64,000 bases of DNA from Bacillus pseudomycoides. Its GTDB lineage: Bacteria > Bacillota > Bacilli > Bacillales > Bacillaceae_G. Numbering within the stretch: position 1 is the stretch's first letter; each line of letters opens with the position of its first letter. The notes under the pieces were generated by a model. The model saw only the letters and a list, made by a program, of their open reading frames with translations, searched no databases and had not been told where the DNA came from. Made by a program: the position numbers and the translations under genes. Shown here one piece after another: positions 29,463-37,931 of this stretch. The stretch is from contig NZ_NVOY01000009.1 of assembly GCF_002551005.1 (NCBI RefSeq), forward strand, positions 148,391 to 212,390, written 5' to 3'.

Positions 29463-30251
29463 CTACTGTACATATTGCAGCATCTCTTCATACACACCTG
29501 GTCTTGCAACGAGAACGCTGCTCTTCTCAATAATTTGAAGCGACTCTCCAGTAAAAGTGGTTACTTTTCCTCCAACCTCTTCTACAATAATCTTCCCACC
29601 ACCAAAATCCCATGGAGACAAGCGAGGCGTCACATATGCATCTAATCGTCCTGTTGCTACATATACCATTTCAAGTGCTGCACAGCCATACGAACGTGTT
29701 CCTCTTGCTTTTTTTACAAGTTGTGCCATTTTCCTCATATCGAGACGAGGGTTATCAGTAAGCCACGTAGCATTTACAGCAATAACTCCTAAAGATACTT
29801 CACTTGGCTGTAATGATGGGATTTTTATTTCATTACAAAATGCTCCAACACCCATTTCCGCATGATATAACTCATCATGAACTGGGTCATATACGAGACC
29901 AATTTTCCCAATACCATTCTCATATATGCCAATTGAAATTGCAAAATTTCGCTTTTGATGAACAAAATTCATCGTTCCATCAATTGGATCAATTAACCAC
30001 AAAATCCCATCCGTTGAAGCAAGCTCATCGCCATACCCTTCTTCTCCGAGAATATAGTGTTTAGGAAATGTCTCTTTAATTTTCCCGATAAAAAATTGTT
30101 CAATTTCTCGATCCATATTTGTTACTAAATCAGAGGCATTTGACTTCGTTTCAATAATAAGAGACTGCTTCATTGATGAAACAAGGTGCTGCCCCGCTTC
30201 TTTTATCCATTGTTTTGCGTATGCATCAATTTCTTCCCATACCTCTTGCAT
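29463..30251 (-). CDS. yktC: Inositol monophosphatase family protein (YktC/SuhB)
   Basis: 262 aa. The metal- and substrate-binding signatures of the family are complete: GEEGYGDE, WLIDPIDGTMNFVHQ around residue 85 and SPWDFGGGKIIVEEVGG near residue 215. It should hydrolyse inositol-1-phosphate or related sugar phosphates (or NADP/FBP in some members). Followed at a distance by the convergent ylaF, preceded by a 62-aa gene. Confidence 0.92.
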   Translation of the reverse strand: MQEVWEEIDAYAKQWIKEAGQHLVSSMKQSLIIETKSNASDLVTNMDREIEQFFIGKIKETFPKHYILGEEGYGDELASTDGILWLIDPIDGTMNFVHQKRNFAISIGIYENGIGKIGLVYDPVHDELYHAEMGVGAFCNEIKIPSLQPSEVSLGVIAVNATWLTDNPRLDMRKMAQLVKKARGTRSYGCAALEMVYVATGRLDAYVTPRLSPWDFGGGKIIVEEVGGKVTTFTGESLQIIEKSSVLVARPGVYEEMLQYVQ

Positions 30252-30339
30252 ATTTAAACACTCCGATCTGTACAGTTCACAGAAAAAACGAACCCTTTAT
30301 AAGGTTCGCACCAACTAATTTTTTATACATACACTATTA

Positions 30340-30528
30340 TTACGCCTCCAACCGGATCATTTCAAGTCTTAACACTTCTAATTTTTTCATACACTCTTCT
30401 TTTTTCATGTCGTCTTTTTCCATCATTGCATCATATAGCGTTGCTAATTCATAATCTAATTCTAAACGTAACACCGGAATTCTCTTCTCCGCATCTGTTC
30501 TTTTTAATGCGTTAATTACCTGTCTCAT
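30340..30528 (-). CDS. Uncharacterised 62-aa helical protein
   Basis: Highly charged, predicted mostly coiled helix (LRLELDYELATLYDAMM, KKEECMKKLEVLRLEM). GGAGGAGG lies before the ATG. It precedes yktC by 88 bp. A 13-base repeat (ATATTCGTTTGCC) covers the start region twice. I recognise no family. Confidence 0.68.
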   Translation of the reverse strand: MRQVINALKRTDAEKRIPVLRLELDYELATLYDAMMEKDDMKKEECMKKLEVLRLEMIRLEA

Positions 30529-30736
30529 ATTCGTTTGCCTCCTCCCAATATTCGTTTGCCCTCGACTTTGAATTTACTCAATTTTCTGATTTTTTGTTTT
30601 ATACTATATTATGTGGGATAAATCATCTATGCAACTAATTTGCATTTTTATCTGAAATTTTTTTATAAGCGTCTTTTTTTATGAATTGTACAAGCTATGT
30701 TAGAATAAAAACAAACTAGGAGTTGGAGGAACAACC

Positions 30737-31363
30737 ATGACATCAAAAACTTTCAAAGAAAAAGACTTCACTGCGTTCTCTGTGGATGGTCTAGAAGAAA
30801 GAATGGCTGCAATTAAAACGAACATTCATCCGAAGTTAGAAGCTCTCGGCGAACAAATTTCTCATTTCTTAACAAATGAAACTGGTGAACCTTTTTTCTA
30901 TCATGTCGCGAAACATGCACGTCGTAAAGTCAATCCACCAAACGATACTTGGGTTGCATTTTCAACAAATAAACGCGGATATAAAATGCTACCACATTTT
31001 CAAATTGGACTATGGGGGACACATGCTTTTATATACTTTGGTTTAATTTATGAGTGCCCACAAAAAATGGAAGCGGCTCATGCCTTTTTAAAGCATTTAA
31101 ATGATTTAAAAACAAATATACCAAATGATTTCGTTTGGTCCATTGACCATACTAAGCCTGATGTAAAATTACATAGCACTCTTCAATTAGAAGAGCTGCA
31201 AAAAATGATTGAGCGGTTAGGCACTGTTAAAAAAGCAGAATTATTAGTAGGAATTCACATTTCTCCAGAAGAATTTGAAAATCTTACTGATGAACAATTC
31301 ATCAAAAAAATTGAAGCAACGATGCACTCACTCCTTCCTTTATATAAAATCTGTAATCGATAA
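30737..31363 (+). CDS. yktB: YktB, UPF0637 (DUF1054) family
   Basis: 208 aa soluble protein; recognised by [26 protein letters not shown] and [10 protein letters not shown]. No activity is known. TTGGAGGA lies upstream of the ATG. It shares its place next to yktA and speA with B. subtilis and converges with yktA across a bidirectional terminator. Confidence 0.9.
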   Translation: MTSKTFKEKDFTAFSVDGLEERMAAIKTNIHPKLEALGEQISHFLTNETGEPFFYHVAKHARRKVNPPNDTWVAFSTNKRGYKMLPHFQIGLWGTHAFIYFGLIYECPQKMEAAHAFLKHLNDLKTNIPNDFVWSIDHTKPDVKLHSTLQLEELQKMIERLGTVKKAELLVGIHISPEEFENLTDEQFIKKIEATMHSLLPLYKICNR

Positions 31364-31366
31364 AGC

Positions 31367-31397
31367 AAAACGGACAATATTTGTATTGTCCGTTTTT
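31367..31397. terminator. Bidirectional terminator between yktB and yktA
   Basis: AAAACGGACAAT/ATTGTCCGTTTT with loop ATTTGT. Confidence 0.85.
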
Positions 31398-31445
31398 AGT
31401 TGTTATCCCATTATAACACTTCATTTTTTATTTTTCAAAAAATTT

Positions 31446-31715
31446 TTATAATTTAATGATATCTTCTTCTTGTAAATTTTTCGCCTTTTGAATTGTACGA
31501 TAAATGGAATAACCACTCACTTCTTGGAATTCTTTGTCGATTTTCTTTTCTTCTGCTTTTCCTGGTACAATTTCTTTAAAATGACGATATAAACTCATCA
31601 GATTTTCTCTTTTCAACCCTTTTTCATGAGCTTGTTCAATCGCTTCATAAAATTTAATTACTGCAATCATTTCTTCTTTTGACCAATCATAACGAATTGG
31701 ATATTGATATTCCAT
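31446..31715 (-). CDS. yktA: YktA, UPF0223 family
   Basis: 89 aa. Starts [15 protein letters not shown] and contains VIKFYEAIE and [15 protein letters not shown], the UPF0223 signature. The start at 31715 follows GGGGTG by 5 nt; a frame open to 31793 has no ribosome-binding site. Helical, function unknown. Confidence 0.9.
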   Translation of the reverse strand: MEYQYPIRYDWSKEEMIAVIKFYEAIEQAHEKGLKRENLMSLYRHFKEIVPGKAEEKKIDKEFQEVSGYSIYRTIQKAKNLQEEDIIKL

Positions 31716-32028
31716 AATAACACCCCATCTATTCCAGCACACTCTAATTTGTTCTTCTTCATTATCATACGCGAGATAAAGTGAAACTTCCACCTGTATG
31801 CTTAGTCACTAATAGTTTTCTTTACCAATCCGAAATCTTATCAATGCTATTTTTTTTGAATCCAGCGAAAATAGCATCCGTTAATCAAGATATCTTTCAC
31901 TCTTTCCGTCACTTATTTTGCTCAAGCTCCGTTCGTTGATACTCTATCCTTGAATTTTTATTAGCCCAGTGATTCATTTTTTACGCATAGCCCTACCAAC
32001 ATAAAGAAACGATAATTACCATTATTAT
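31716..32028. other. yktA-speA intergenic region, no gene seen
   Basis: About 310 A+T-rich bases. I found no ORF with a ribosome-binding site, no complete repeat and no recognisable riboswitch. GTTGATACTCTATCC and similar short motifs are not informative. Confidence 0.4.
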
Positions 32029-32033
32029 TTTTC

Positions 32034-32062
32034 TATACATCTTCTCTTATAGGTGATATAAT
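32034..32062 (+). promoter_or_regulatory. Candidate speA promoter (extended -10)
   Basis: TATACA, 17 nt, TATAAT with TGA before the -10. It would give speA a leader of about 125 nt. Confidence 0.5.
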
Positions 32063-32195
32063 GCTTTTGTTTTATAGAACACAAAGGGATACTTCAAATA
32101 GTAGTTAGAATTTCTCTTCTGCTATTGATTAGTGTAACAGGATAAACATAAAACAAAATTAATAAATATTAATAAAAAAAGAAGGGGTGTATACG

Positions 32196-33671
32196 TTGTC
32201 CCAATACGAAACACCATTGTTTACTGCTTTAATAGAGCACAGCAAGCGAAATCCAGTCCAATTTCATATTCCAGGTCATAAAAAAGGACAAGGAATGGAT
32301 CCTGAATTCCGCGAATTTATTGGGCATAATGCATTATCAATTGATTTAATTAATATTGCACCGCTCGATGATTTACATCATCCAAAAGGTACCATTAAAC
32401 AAGCTCAAGATTTAGCAGCAAAAGCTTTCGGCGCTGATCATACATTTTTTTCTGTCCAAGGAACCAGTGGAGCAATTATGACAATGGTGATGAGCGTTTG
32501 TGGTCCTGGAGATAAAATTCTTGTACCGCGTAATGTTCATAAGTCTGTTATGTCAGCAATTATTTTCTCAGGCGCAAAACCAATTTTTATTCATCCAGAA
32601 ATTGATCCAACATTAGGAATTTCACACGGAATTACAATTCCTTCTGTAAAAAAAGCGCTTGAAGAACATCCTGATGCTAAAGGACTCCTTGTCATTAATC
32701 CAACATATTTTGGATTTGCAGCTGACTTAGAGCAAATTGTAAAATTAGTTCATTCATACAATATACCGGTACTAGTTGATGAAGCCCACGGTGTTCATAT
32801 TCATTTTCACGACGAAATGCCAATGTCAGCAATGCAGGCTGGTGCCGATATGGCTGCAACAAGTGTTCACAAACTAGGCGGCTCATTAACACAAAGCTCT
32901 ATTTTGAATGTAAAAGAAGGGCTTGTAAATGTAAAGCATGTTCAATCGATTATTAGTATGCTGACTACAACTTCTACATCTTATATTTTATTAGCTTCAC
33001 TTGACGTTGCAAGAAAGCGTCTTGCAACAGAAGGACGTGAACTTATTACAAAAACTATTCAATTAGCAGAAGATGTTCGAAAACGCGTAAATGAAATTGA
33101 ACTCCTCTACTGTCCTGGTAAAGAACTACTCGGAACAGATGCAACTTTTGATTATGATCCAACAAAGATTATCATTTCTGTAAAAGGATTAGGTATTACA
33201 GGACACGATGCTGAGTTATGGTTAAGAGAGCATTATAATATAGAGGTTGAGCTTTCCGATTTATATAACATTCTGTGTCTTGTTACACTTGGTGATACAG
33301 AAGATGAAACAAATTTACTAGTACAGGCTCTGCACGATTTATCAGCTACCTTTAAACATAGAGCAGAAAAAGGTGTTCAAGTGCAAGTAGATATCCCAGA
33401 AATCCCTGTGCTTGCGCTATCTCCACGCGATGCCTTTTATTCTGAAACAGAAGTTGTTCCTTTTGCAGAAGCTGCCGGTCGCATTATAGCCGATTTCGTT
33501 ATGGTCTATCCACCAGGTATTCCAATTTTCACTCCTGGTGAAATTATTACAAAAGAAAATTTAGACTATATTCAAAAGAATTTAGAAGCAGGATTACCAG
33601 TACAAGGTCCTGAAGATATGACATTACAAACTTTACGTGTCATTAAAGAATATAAAGCAATTAGCGAATAA
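32196..33671 (+). CDS. speA: Arginine decarboxylase SpeA (PLP-dependent)
   Basis: 491 aa, Orn/Lys/Arg decarboxylase family group III fold. FHIPGHKKGQGMDPEF at the start, the PLP lysine in TSVHKLGGSL near residue 229, DEAHGVHIHF, and the C-terminal domain with MVYPPGIPIFTPGE. It makes agmatine, the first step to putrescine and spermidine. I take TTG at 32196 (MSQYETPLF..), since AAGGGG is 8 nt upstream and this matches the B. subtilis N-terminus; GTG at 32187 is inside the site. Confidence 0.93.
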   Translation: MSQYETPLFTALIEHSKRNPVQFHIPGHKKGQGMDPEFREFIGHNALSIDLINIAPLDDLHHPKGTIKQAQDLAAKAFGADHTFFSVQGTSGAIMTMVMSVCGPGDKILVPRNVHKSVMSAIIFSGAKPIFIHPEIDPTLGISHGITIPSVKKALEEHPDAKGLLVINPTYFGFAADLEQIVKLVHSYNIPVLVDEAHGVHIHFHDEMPMSAMQAGADMAATSVHKLGGSLTQSSILNVKEGLVNVKHVQSIISMLTTTSTSYILLASLDVARKRLATEGRELITKTIQLAEDVRKRVNEIELLYCPGKELLGTDATFDYDPTKIIISVKGLGITGHDAELWLREHYNIEVELSDLYNILCLVTLGDTEDETNLLVQALHDLSATFKHRAEKGVQVQVDIPEIPVLALSPRDAFYSETEVVPFAEAAGRIIADFVMVYPPGIPIFTPGEIITKENLDYIQKNLEAGLPVQGPEDMTLQTLRVIKEYKAISE

Positions 33672-33677
33672 CTCCCT

Positions 33678-33708
33678 TCCCACTTCATACTTTGGAGTGG
33701 GATTTTTC
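33678..33708 (+). terminator. speA terminator
   Basis: TCCCACT/AGTGGGA stem followed by TTTTT. Confidence 0.78.
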
Positions 33709-33777
33709 ATTCACAAACATTCCTCTTCCAGCCTTCATATTCTTTTTCATATGCACCCTTTATTCGCCTATTCATAC

Positions 33778-33950
33778 GATATAAGGTGAAACTTCCATGA
33801 GGCGAAAAGCCTGCCCAATCCAGCTCTTACGGATAGTTCTATCCTCGCAATCACTAAAAGCTCTAGTCCGTTCATATACGGGTCACATTAGCAGGTGAGA
33901 ATCAATTAGACACATCTAGGTAGTAATTCCTCTAAATTTTAAGCTGAGAG
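33778..33950 (-). repeat. Degenerate bcr1-like repeat
   Basis: Starts ATAAGGTGAAACTTCCATGAGG and contains CCCAATCCAGCTCTTACGGATAG, both matching the reverse orientation of the repeat, but the far end has decayed. It lies between speA and tgl. Confidence 0.55.
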
Positions 33951-34005
33951 CCTCACCGCTCTTTCATACAAAACCAAAAGAATGTAAACATATAGGTGGG
34001 ATTTT

Positions 34006-34836
34006 ATGATTGTAATTGGCCGTTCCATTGTGCATCCATATATAAAAAATGAAAGCGAACCTTTCTTTTCGGAAAAACAACAAATTTTAGAAATCATGAC
34101 TGGAAACCAAGAAGTATACAATTTCCAATCATTACATGAGTTAAAGTTTGATATAAATATCCGTGTTCATATCATTACTTCTGCTTTAGAATTATTTAAT
34201 AGCGGACTACAATTTCGGACATTTAGTCAATCTTACTGTAATCCTGAGTTTTGGGAAAGAACTCATTTAGGCGGTTTTCAACTTCGCCCTAATGTGTTAC
34301 CTTCTTTTGCTATTCGCGATATTTTTCTAAACGGAAAAAAATATGGAACAGAATGTGCAACCGCAATGATTATTCTCTTTTATAAATCACTGCTAGCATT
34401 TTATGATGAAGAAACCTTTAATCGTTTATTTGCAAATCTTCACTTATATACATGGGACTATGATAAAGATTTGAAACTCATTACAAAAACAGGAGGAGAA
34501 GTTGTTCCTGGTGACCTTGTTTATTTTAAAAACCCACAAGTGAACCCAGCAACAATTGAATGGCAAGGAGAGAATGCGATTTATTTAGGAAATTTCTTTT
34601 TTTATGGGCACGGTGTCGGTGTAAAAACAGAAAGTCAAATTATTGAGGTACTCAATCAACGACGTATTCCTTTCGCTTTTTTAACAGCATATTTAACAGA
34701 TTTTCTAACACGTATAGATAGTCGGATGATGAGTCAATTTGCCTCTACAAAGAAAATGCAAACAGAAATCGACCTCATTCCCATTCGAGATGATGCAATT
34801 ATTGCAACAATTGGTCACACGACTTCAATCCACTAA
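34006..34836 (+). CDS. tgl: Spore-coat protein-glutamine gamma-glutamyltransferase Tgl
   Basis: 276 aa, compared with about 245 in B. subtilis. The catalytic cysteine lies in [13 protein letters not shown] near residue 116, and [11 protein letters not shown].. and [10 protein letters not shown] follow, as in Bacillus Tgl. It cross-links coat proteins through epsilon-(gamma-glutamyl)lysine bonds late in sporulation. AGGTGGGATTTT precedes the ATG. No clear SigK promoter was found upstream. It ends on the terminator it shares with the SR1 RNA. Confidence 0.93.
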   Translation: MIVIGRSIVHPYIKNESEPFFSEKQQILEIMTGNQEVYNFQSLHELKFDINIRVHIITSALELFNSGLQFRTFSQSYCNPEFWERTHLGGFQLRPNVLPSFAIRDIFLNGKKYGTECATAMIILFYKSLLAFYDEETFNRLFANLHLYTWDYDKDLKLITKTGGEVVPGDLVYFKNPQVNPATIEWQGENAIYLGNFFFYGHGVGVKTESQIIEVLNQRRIPFAFLTAYLTDFLTRIDSRMMSQFASTKKMQTEIDLIPIRDDAIIATIGHTTSIH

Positions 34837-34837
34837 A

Positions 34838-34861
34838 AAACGCCTGCACATGCAGGCGTTT
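34838..34861. terminator. Bidirectional terminator of tgl and SR1 RNA
   Basis: AAACGCCTGCA/TGCAGGCGTTT; followed by TTTATTT on + and by TTTTTTAG on -, so it also forms the 3' end of the SR1 transcript. Confidence 0.88.
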
Positions 34862-34867
34862 CTTTAT

Positions 34868-34999
34868 TTATTGGGCTTTAGTATGTTCTTTATGCTCACA
34901 CTCACATTTAGAACCGCATTTTCCGTATAATACTGTTACTTTTTCATCCTCAAAATGCGCAATTGTGTTCTCACAAATTTGACATACGATAGTTCCCAT
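34868..34999 (-). CDS. sr1P: SR1P, GapA-binding peptide
   Basis: 43 aa, MGTIVCQICENTIAHFEDEK followed by a Cys-rich end (YGKCGSKCECEH). Four or more cysteines suggest metal binding. In B. subtilis SR1P binds glyceraldehyde-3-phosphate dehydrogenase GapA, stabilises gapA mRNA and promotes the GapA-RNase J1 interaction; rnjA is also in this window. GGGGGAATT is upstream of the ATG. The C-terminus (KEHTKAQ) is longer than the B. subtilis peptide. Confidence 0.9.
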   Translation of the reverse strand: MGTIVCQICENTIAHFEDEKVTVLYGKCGSKCECEHKEHTKAQ

Positions 35000-35061
35000 T
35001 TTTTAATTCCCCCTAATATTGTAATTCCAATTTTTTTGTAACCGCTTAACTTTCTGTCTTC

Positions 35062-35090
35062 ATTTTAATACGTTATACTCTTTTCGTCAA
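35062..35090 (-). promoter_or_regulatory. SR1 promoter
   Basis: - strand TTGACG, 17 nt, TAAAAT, near consensus for SigA. Confidence 0.85.
35069..35079 (+). promoter_or_regulatory. CcpN operator candidate, promoter-overlapping site
   Basis: TACGTTATACT agrees with the CcpN consensus TRTGHYATAYW at 10 of 11 positions and lies in the spacer of the SR1 promoter, where binding would block transcription. Confidence 0.6.
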
Positions 35091-35100
35091 TAGTTTTAAT

Positions 35101-35111
35101 TGTGACATATT
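35101..35111 (+). promoter_or_regulatory. CcpN operator candidate, upstream site
   Basis: TGTGACATATT agrees with TRTGHYATAYW at all 11 positions, 11 bases beyond the -35 of the SR1 promoter. CcpN represses SR1, gapB and pckA in B. subtilis during glycolytic growth. Confidence 0.7.
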
Positions 35112-35156
35112 AATTATTTTTTTAATTTTATTAGTATGAAACATTTACAAATAATA

Positions 35157-35187
35157 AGCAGCCGTATATTTATTATTACGACTGCTT
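35157..35187 (-). terminator. Terminator of the DUF3055 gene
   Basis: AAGCAG-CGTA paired with TACG-CTGCTT, ending in a T-rich stretch on the - strand. Confidence 0.55.
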
Positions 35188-35195
35188 TTAAACAA

Positions 35196-35492
35196 TTATT
35201 CCTCATATTCAGCATGTACAGAAGTAGGTGGCAATAGAAACTTAAAAAACTGTGCTAGATCCGTTGCTTCTTCACTCGTTTTAAGTTTAAAGACATCTTG
35301 TAAATGGTGCACATTTTCAATGTCATCCTGTCCAAGGAGAGTTGCTCGACCAGTCTGCATACAAACAACAAGAGGTTTACCAAAAAACATAGTTGTGTAC
35401 ACCACACCAAAATCATACCGTGTCTCATTTGTCATAAAACCAAGAAAGCGGACTTTTGTATTTTCATGTTCATCATATAATTTTTCAAACAT
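35196..35492 (-). CDS. DUF3055 / SAV0927-like protein
   Basis: 98 aa soluble protein, recognised from EKLYDEHENTKVRFLGF and GKPLVVCMQTGRATLLGQDD, shared with the S. aureus SAV0927 family. Acidic C-terminus. AAAGGAGAGG precedes the ATG at 35492; the longer frame from 35525 has no site. Function unknown; monocistronic, just upstream (on the - strand) of SR1. Confidence 0.82.
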   Translation of the reverse strand: MFEKLYDEHENTKVRFLGFMTNETRYDFGVVYTTMFFGKPLVVCMQTGRATLLGQDDIENVHHLQDVFKLKTSEEATDLAQFFKFLLPPTSVHAEYEE

Positions 35493-35623
35493 TGTCCCTC
35501 TCCTTTCTTCTTGATTTATCCACAATGTATATATTAAACAAAAAAAGCAAGATCCCTTTTAATTGTCAAAAAATTTACAACAATGTTAAAATAGTAATAT
35601 ATTATGCCCTTAGGAGGTTTATT

Positions 35624-36016
35624 ATGCAAGATGCATTCATTAAACTCGTCCCAAATTCAAAACAGCAATCTATTTCTCTAGACGATGTTAAACAACTATT
35701 TCATTACTATAAAACAATTACATCTCAAACAGGTCAACAACTCGGCTTTTCATACGCAAACACTGCCTTTCCATACCAAATGGTTGATACTTCAGATACA
35801 ACACTCTGTTTGAAATCTAATCATGAACGCTATCATTCTATTTATGTAGGAATAGGAATTGAAAACGAACAATTTTTTATACAAATTACATTACCGTCTA
35901 CTGCAACATTTGGAGATAAAGGAAAAGCTAATGAATTTTGCAGATTTTTAGCAAAGAAATTAGAAGGAGAATTACAGCTTTTTAATGGCAGAACAATGTA
36001 CTTTTATAAACGTTAA
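35624..36016 (+). CDS. DUF1885 family protein
   Basis: 130 aa. Starts QDAFIKLVPNSKQQSISLDD and continues with a compact alpha/beta sequence; I recognise DUF1885, known from a Geobacillus structure without assigned activity. AGGAGG lies 6 nt before the ATG at 35624, whereas the frame upstream is open by chance. Convergent with a small membrane gene whose stop overlaps. Confidence 0.8.
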   Translation: MQDAFIKLVPNSKQQSISLDDVKQLFHYYKTITSQTGQQLGFSYANTAFPYQMVDTSDTTLCLKSNHERYHSIYVGIGIENEQFFIQITLPSTATFGDKGKANEFCRFLAKKLEGELQLFNGRTMYFYKR

Positions 36017-36246
36017 CTAAAAAAAAGCAGCTTACTCATAAAAAAGAGAACACTATTGGTAACAGTAAAAAAAATTGCCTCTTTTCTGGAGTGCAACATC
36101 ATATGGGCAATAACATAAGCCAAATAAAAGAACACAAAAAAGAGAAGTACTTTGTAATGCAATTTATCGCGACTTGATAGCAATAACACAATGGAAAATC
36201 CGCTCCATATAATAAAATGAAACAAAGCAACGAAAGTCATTTTCAT
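36013..36246 (-). CDS. Small membrane protein of unknown function
   Basis: 77 aa with three hydrophobic segments covering most of the chain. AAAGGAGG lies 7 nt before the ATG at 36246. Tail-to-tail 4-bp overlap with the DUF1885 gene. No family recognised. Confidence 0.68.
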   Translation of the reverse strand: MKMTFVALFHFIIWSGFSIVLLLSSRDKLHYKVLLFFVFFYLAYVIAHMMLHSRKEAIFFTVTNSVLFFMSKLLFFS

Positions 36247-36462
36247 GTTGTTGCCTCCTTTCACACGTCCTATTGTATTACAATATATGGGCGCTAAAAG
36301 AAAACATTACATATATATGAGGAAACAGGCAGAAGAAGCAAAGTAGTTTATTTTTTAGCTAATTACCACATTTTTTATTTTGTATAGCAGTAATTTGGAT
36401 GTATGTACTAATTACTAAAAAAGAAAGAAACTTACAATTTATTAAAAATTTCTTTACTAAAT

Positions 36463-36501
36463 AAAACAACCGCCTCCTAATAGCTAGAGACGGTTGTTTT
36501 A
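36463..36501 (-). terminator. pdh operon terminator
   Basis: AAAACAACCG/CGGTTGTTTT with T-rich tail on the - strand after pdhD. Confidence 0.78.
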
Positions 36502-36512
36502 TTTTTCTTATA

Positions 36513-37925
36513 TTATTTTACAATGTGAATTGGCATTCCAAGAGCAACTTCAGCTGCTTCCATTGTGATTTCACCTAATGTTGGGTGAGCATGAATTGTT
36601 TGAGCGATATCTTCCGCTGTCATTCCAGCTTCGATAGCTAAACCAATCTCAGAAATAATATCAGAAGCGCCTGCACCCGCAACTTGTGCACCTACAAGAA
36701 GACCATCTTCTTTACGAGTTACAAGTTGTACGAAGCCATCAGTGCTGTTTAATGATAATGCACGTCCGTTAGCAGCGAATGGGAATTTAGAAACTGCTAC
36801 TGTCATTCCAGCTTCTTCTGCTTGTTTTTTCGTGTAACCAACAGATGCTAATTCTGGATCAGTAAAGCATACTGCTGGAATTCCGATGTAATCAATCGCT
36901 GATGCATGACCGCTAATTGCTTCAACAGCTACTTTACCTTCGTAAGAAGCTTTATGAGCTAATGGTGGTCCAGGAACGATATCACCAATTGCATAGATGT
37001 TTGGTACGTTTGTACGGCATTGCTCATCGATTTCGATGATACCGCGGTCAGTCATTTTAACTCCAACTTGCTCAAGACCGATTTCTTGAGTATTTGGACG
37101 ACGACCTACAGTTACTAATACATAATCAGCTTCAACAGTTTGTACTTCACCTTTTACTTCGAAGCTAACTGTTACACCGTTTTCAGTTTCTTCAACGCCT
37201 TTAGCCATAGCTTTTGTATGGATTGTTACGTTGCCTTTTTTCTGAAGAGCACGTTTTACAACTTGGCTCATTGCTTTTTCAAAACCAGCTAAAATTTCAT
37301 CGCCAGCTTCTAATACAGTAACTTCTGTACCGAAGTTTGCATATGCAGTACCTAATTCCATACCGATGTAACCGCCACCGATTACAACAAGTTTTTTCGG
37401 AATTTCAGGTAAGCTTAAAGCACCCGTTGAGTTAAGTACGCGTTTAGAGTATTTGAATCCAGGAATTTCAATTGGTGTAGAACCAGTTGCAAGAACAGCA
37501 TTTTTAAACGTATATGTTTGTGCTGCATCTTCAGTCATTACGCGTAATGTGTTAGCATCTACGAAGTAAGCTTCACCGCGAATGATTTCAACTTTGTTAC
37601 CTTTAAGAAGGCCTTCAACACCGCCAGTTAATTTCTTAACTACGCCGTTTTTCCATTCTTGAACTTTTGTGAAATCAACTGTTACGTTTTCTGCAGTAAT
37701 ACCCATGTCATCAGAATGTTTTGCATTCTCATAACGATGACCTGCATTGATTAACGCTTTAGAAGGAATACATCCAACGTTTAAGCATACGCCACCAAGG
37801 TTAGCTTTTTCAATAATTGCTACCTTTTGACCTAATTGCGCTGCACGAATTGCTGCAACATATCCACCAGGACCTGCACCAACAACGACTGTATCTAATT
37901 CAATTGGGAAATCTCCTACTACCAT
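36513..37925 (-). CDS. pdhD: Dihydrolipoyl dehydrogenase PdhD (E3)
   Basis: 470 aa, identical in length to B. subtilis PdhD. FAD-binding [14 protein letters not shown] at residue 16, redox-active disulfide [15 protein letters not shown] near residue 45, NAD-binding [10 protein letters not shown] and the C-terminal His-Glu pair in HAHPTLGE. It reoxidises dihydrolipoamide in the pyruvate, and probably also other 2-oxoacid, dehydrogenase complexes. Last gene of the operon, 6 bp after pdhC. Confidence 0.97.
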   Translation of the reverse strand: MVVGDFPIELDTVVVGAGPGGYVAAIRAAQLGQKVAIIEKANLGGVCLNVGCIPSKALINAGHRYENAKHSDDMGITAENVTVDFTKVQEWKNGVVKKLTGGVEGLLKGNKVEIIRGEAYFVDANTLRVMTEDAAQTYTFKNAVLATGSTPIEIPGFKYSKRVLNSTGALSLPEIPKKLVVIGGGYIGMELGTAYANFGTEVTVLEAGDEILAGFEKAMSQVVKRALQKKGNVTIHTKAMAKGVEETENGVTVSFEVKGEVQTVEADYVLVTVGRRPNTQEIGLEQVGVKMTDRGIIEIDEQCRTNVPNIYAIGDIVPGPPLAHKASYEGKVAVEAISGHASAIDYIGIPAVCFTDPELASVGYTKKQAEEAGMTVAVSKFPFAANGRALSLNSTDGFVQLVTRKEDGLLVGAQVAGAGASDIISEIGLAIEAGMTAEDIAQTIHAHPTLGEITMEAAEVALGMPIHIVK

Positions 37926-37931
37926 TGTTTA

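Larger units (their letters stand above)
34836..35055 (-). ncRNA. sr1: SR1 dual-function small RNA
   Basis: A transcript of about 220 nt is defined by a strong promoter (TTGACG, 17 nt, TAAAAT; 35062-35090) and the terminator at 34838-34861. It encodes SR1P in its 5' half. B. subtilis SR1 (about 205 nt, next to speA and pdhD) represses ahrC by base pairing and encodes SR1P, which binds GapA. Position between the speA and pdh regions, the encoded peptide and the operator sites match. I could not check the ahrC-pairing segment. Confidence 0.85.

Noticed and set aside
31716-32195. Riboswitch or T-box upstream of speA
   Set aside because: No T-box sequence, no terminator/antiterminator pair and no recognisable aptamer core were seen.
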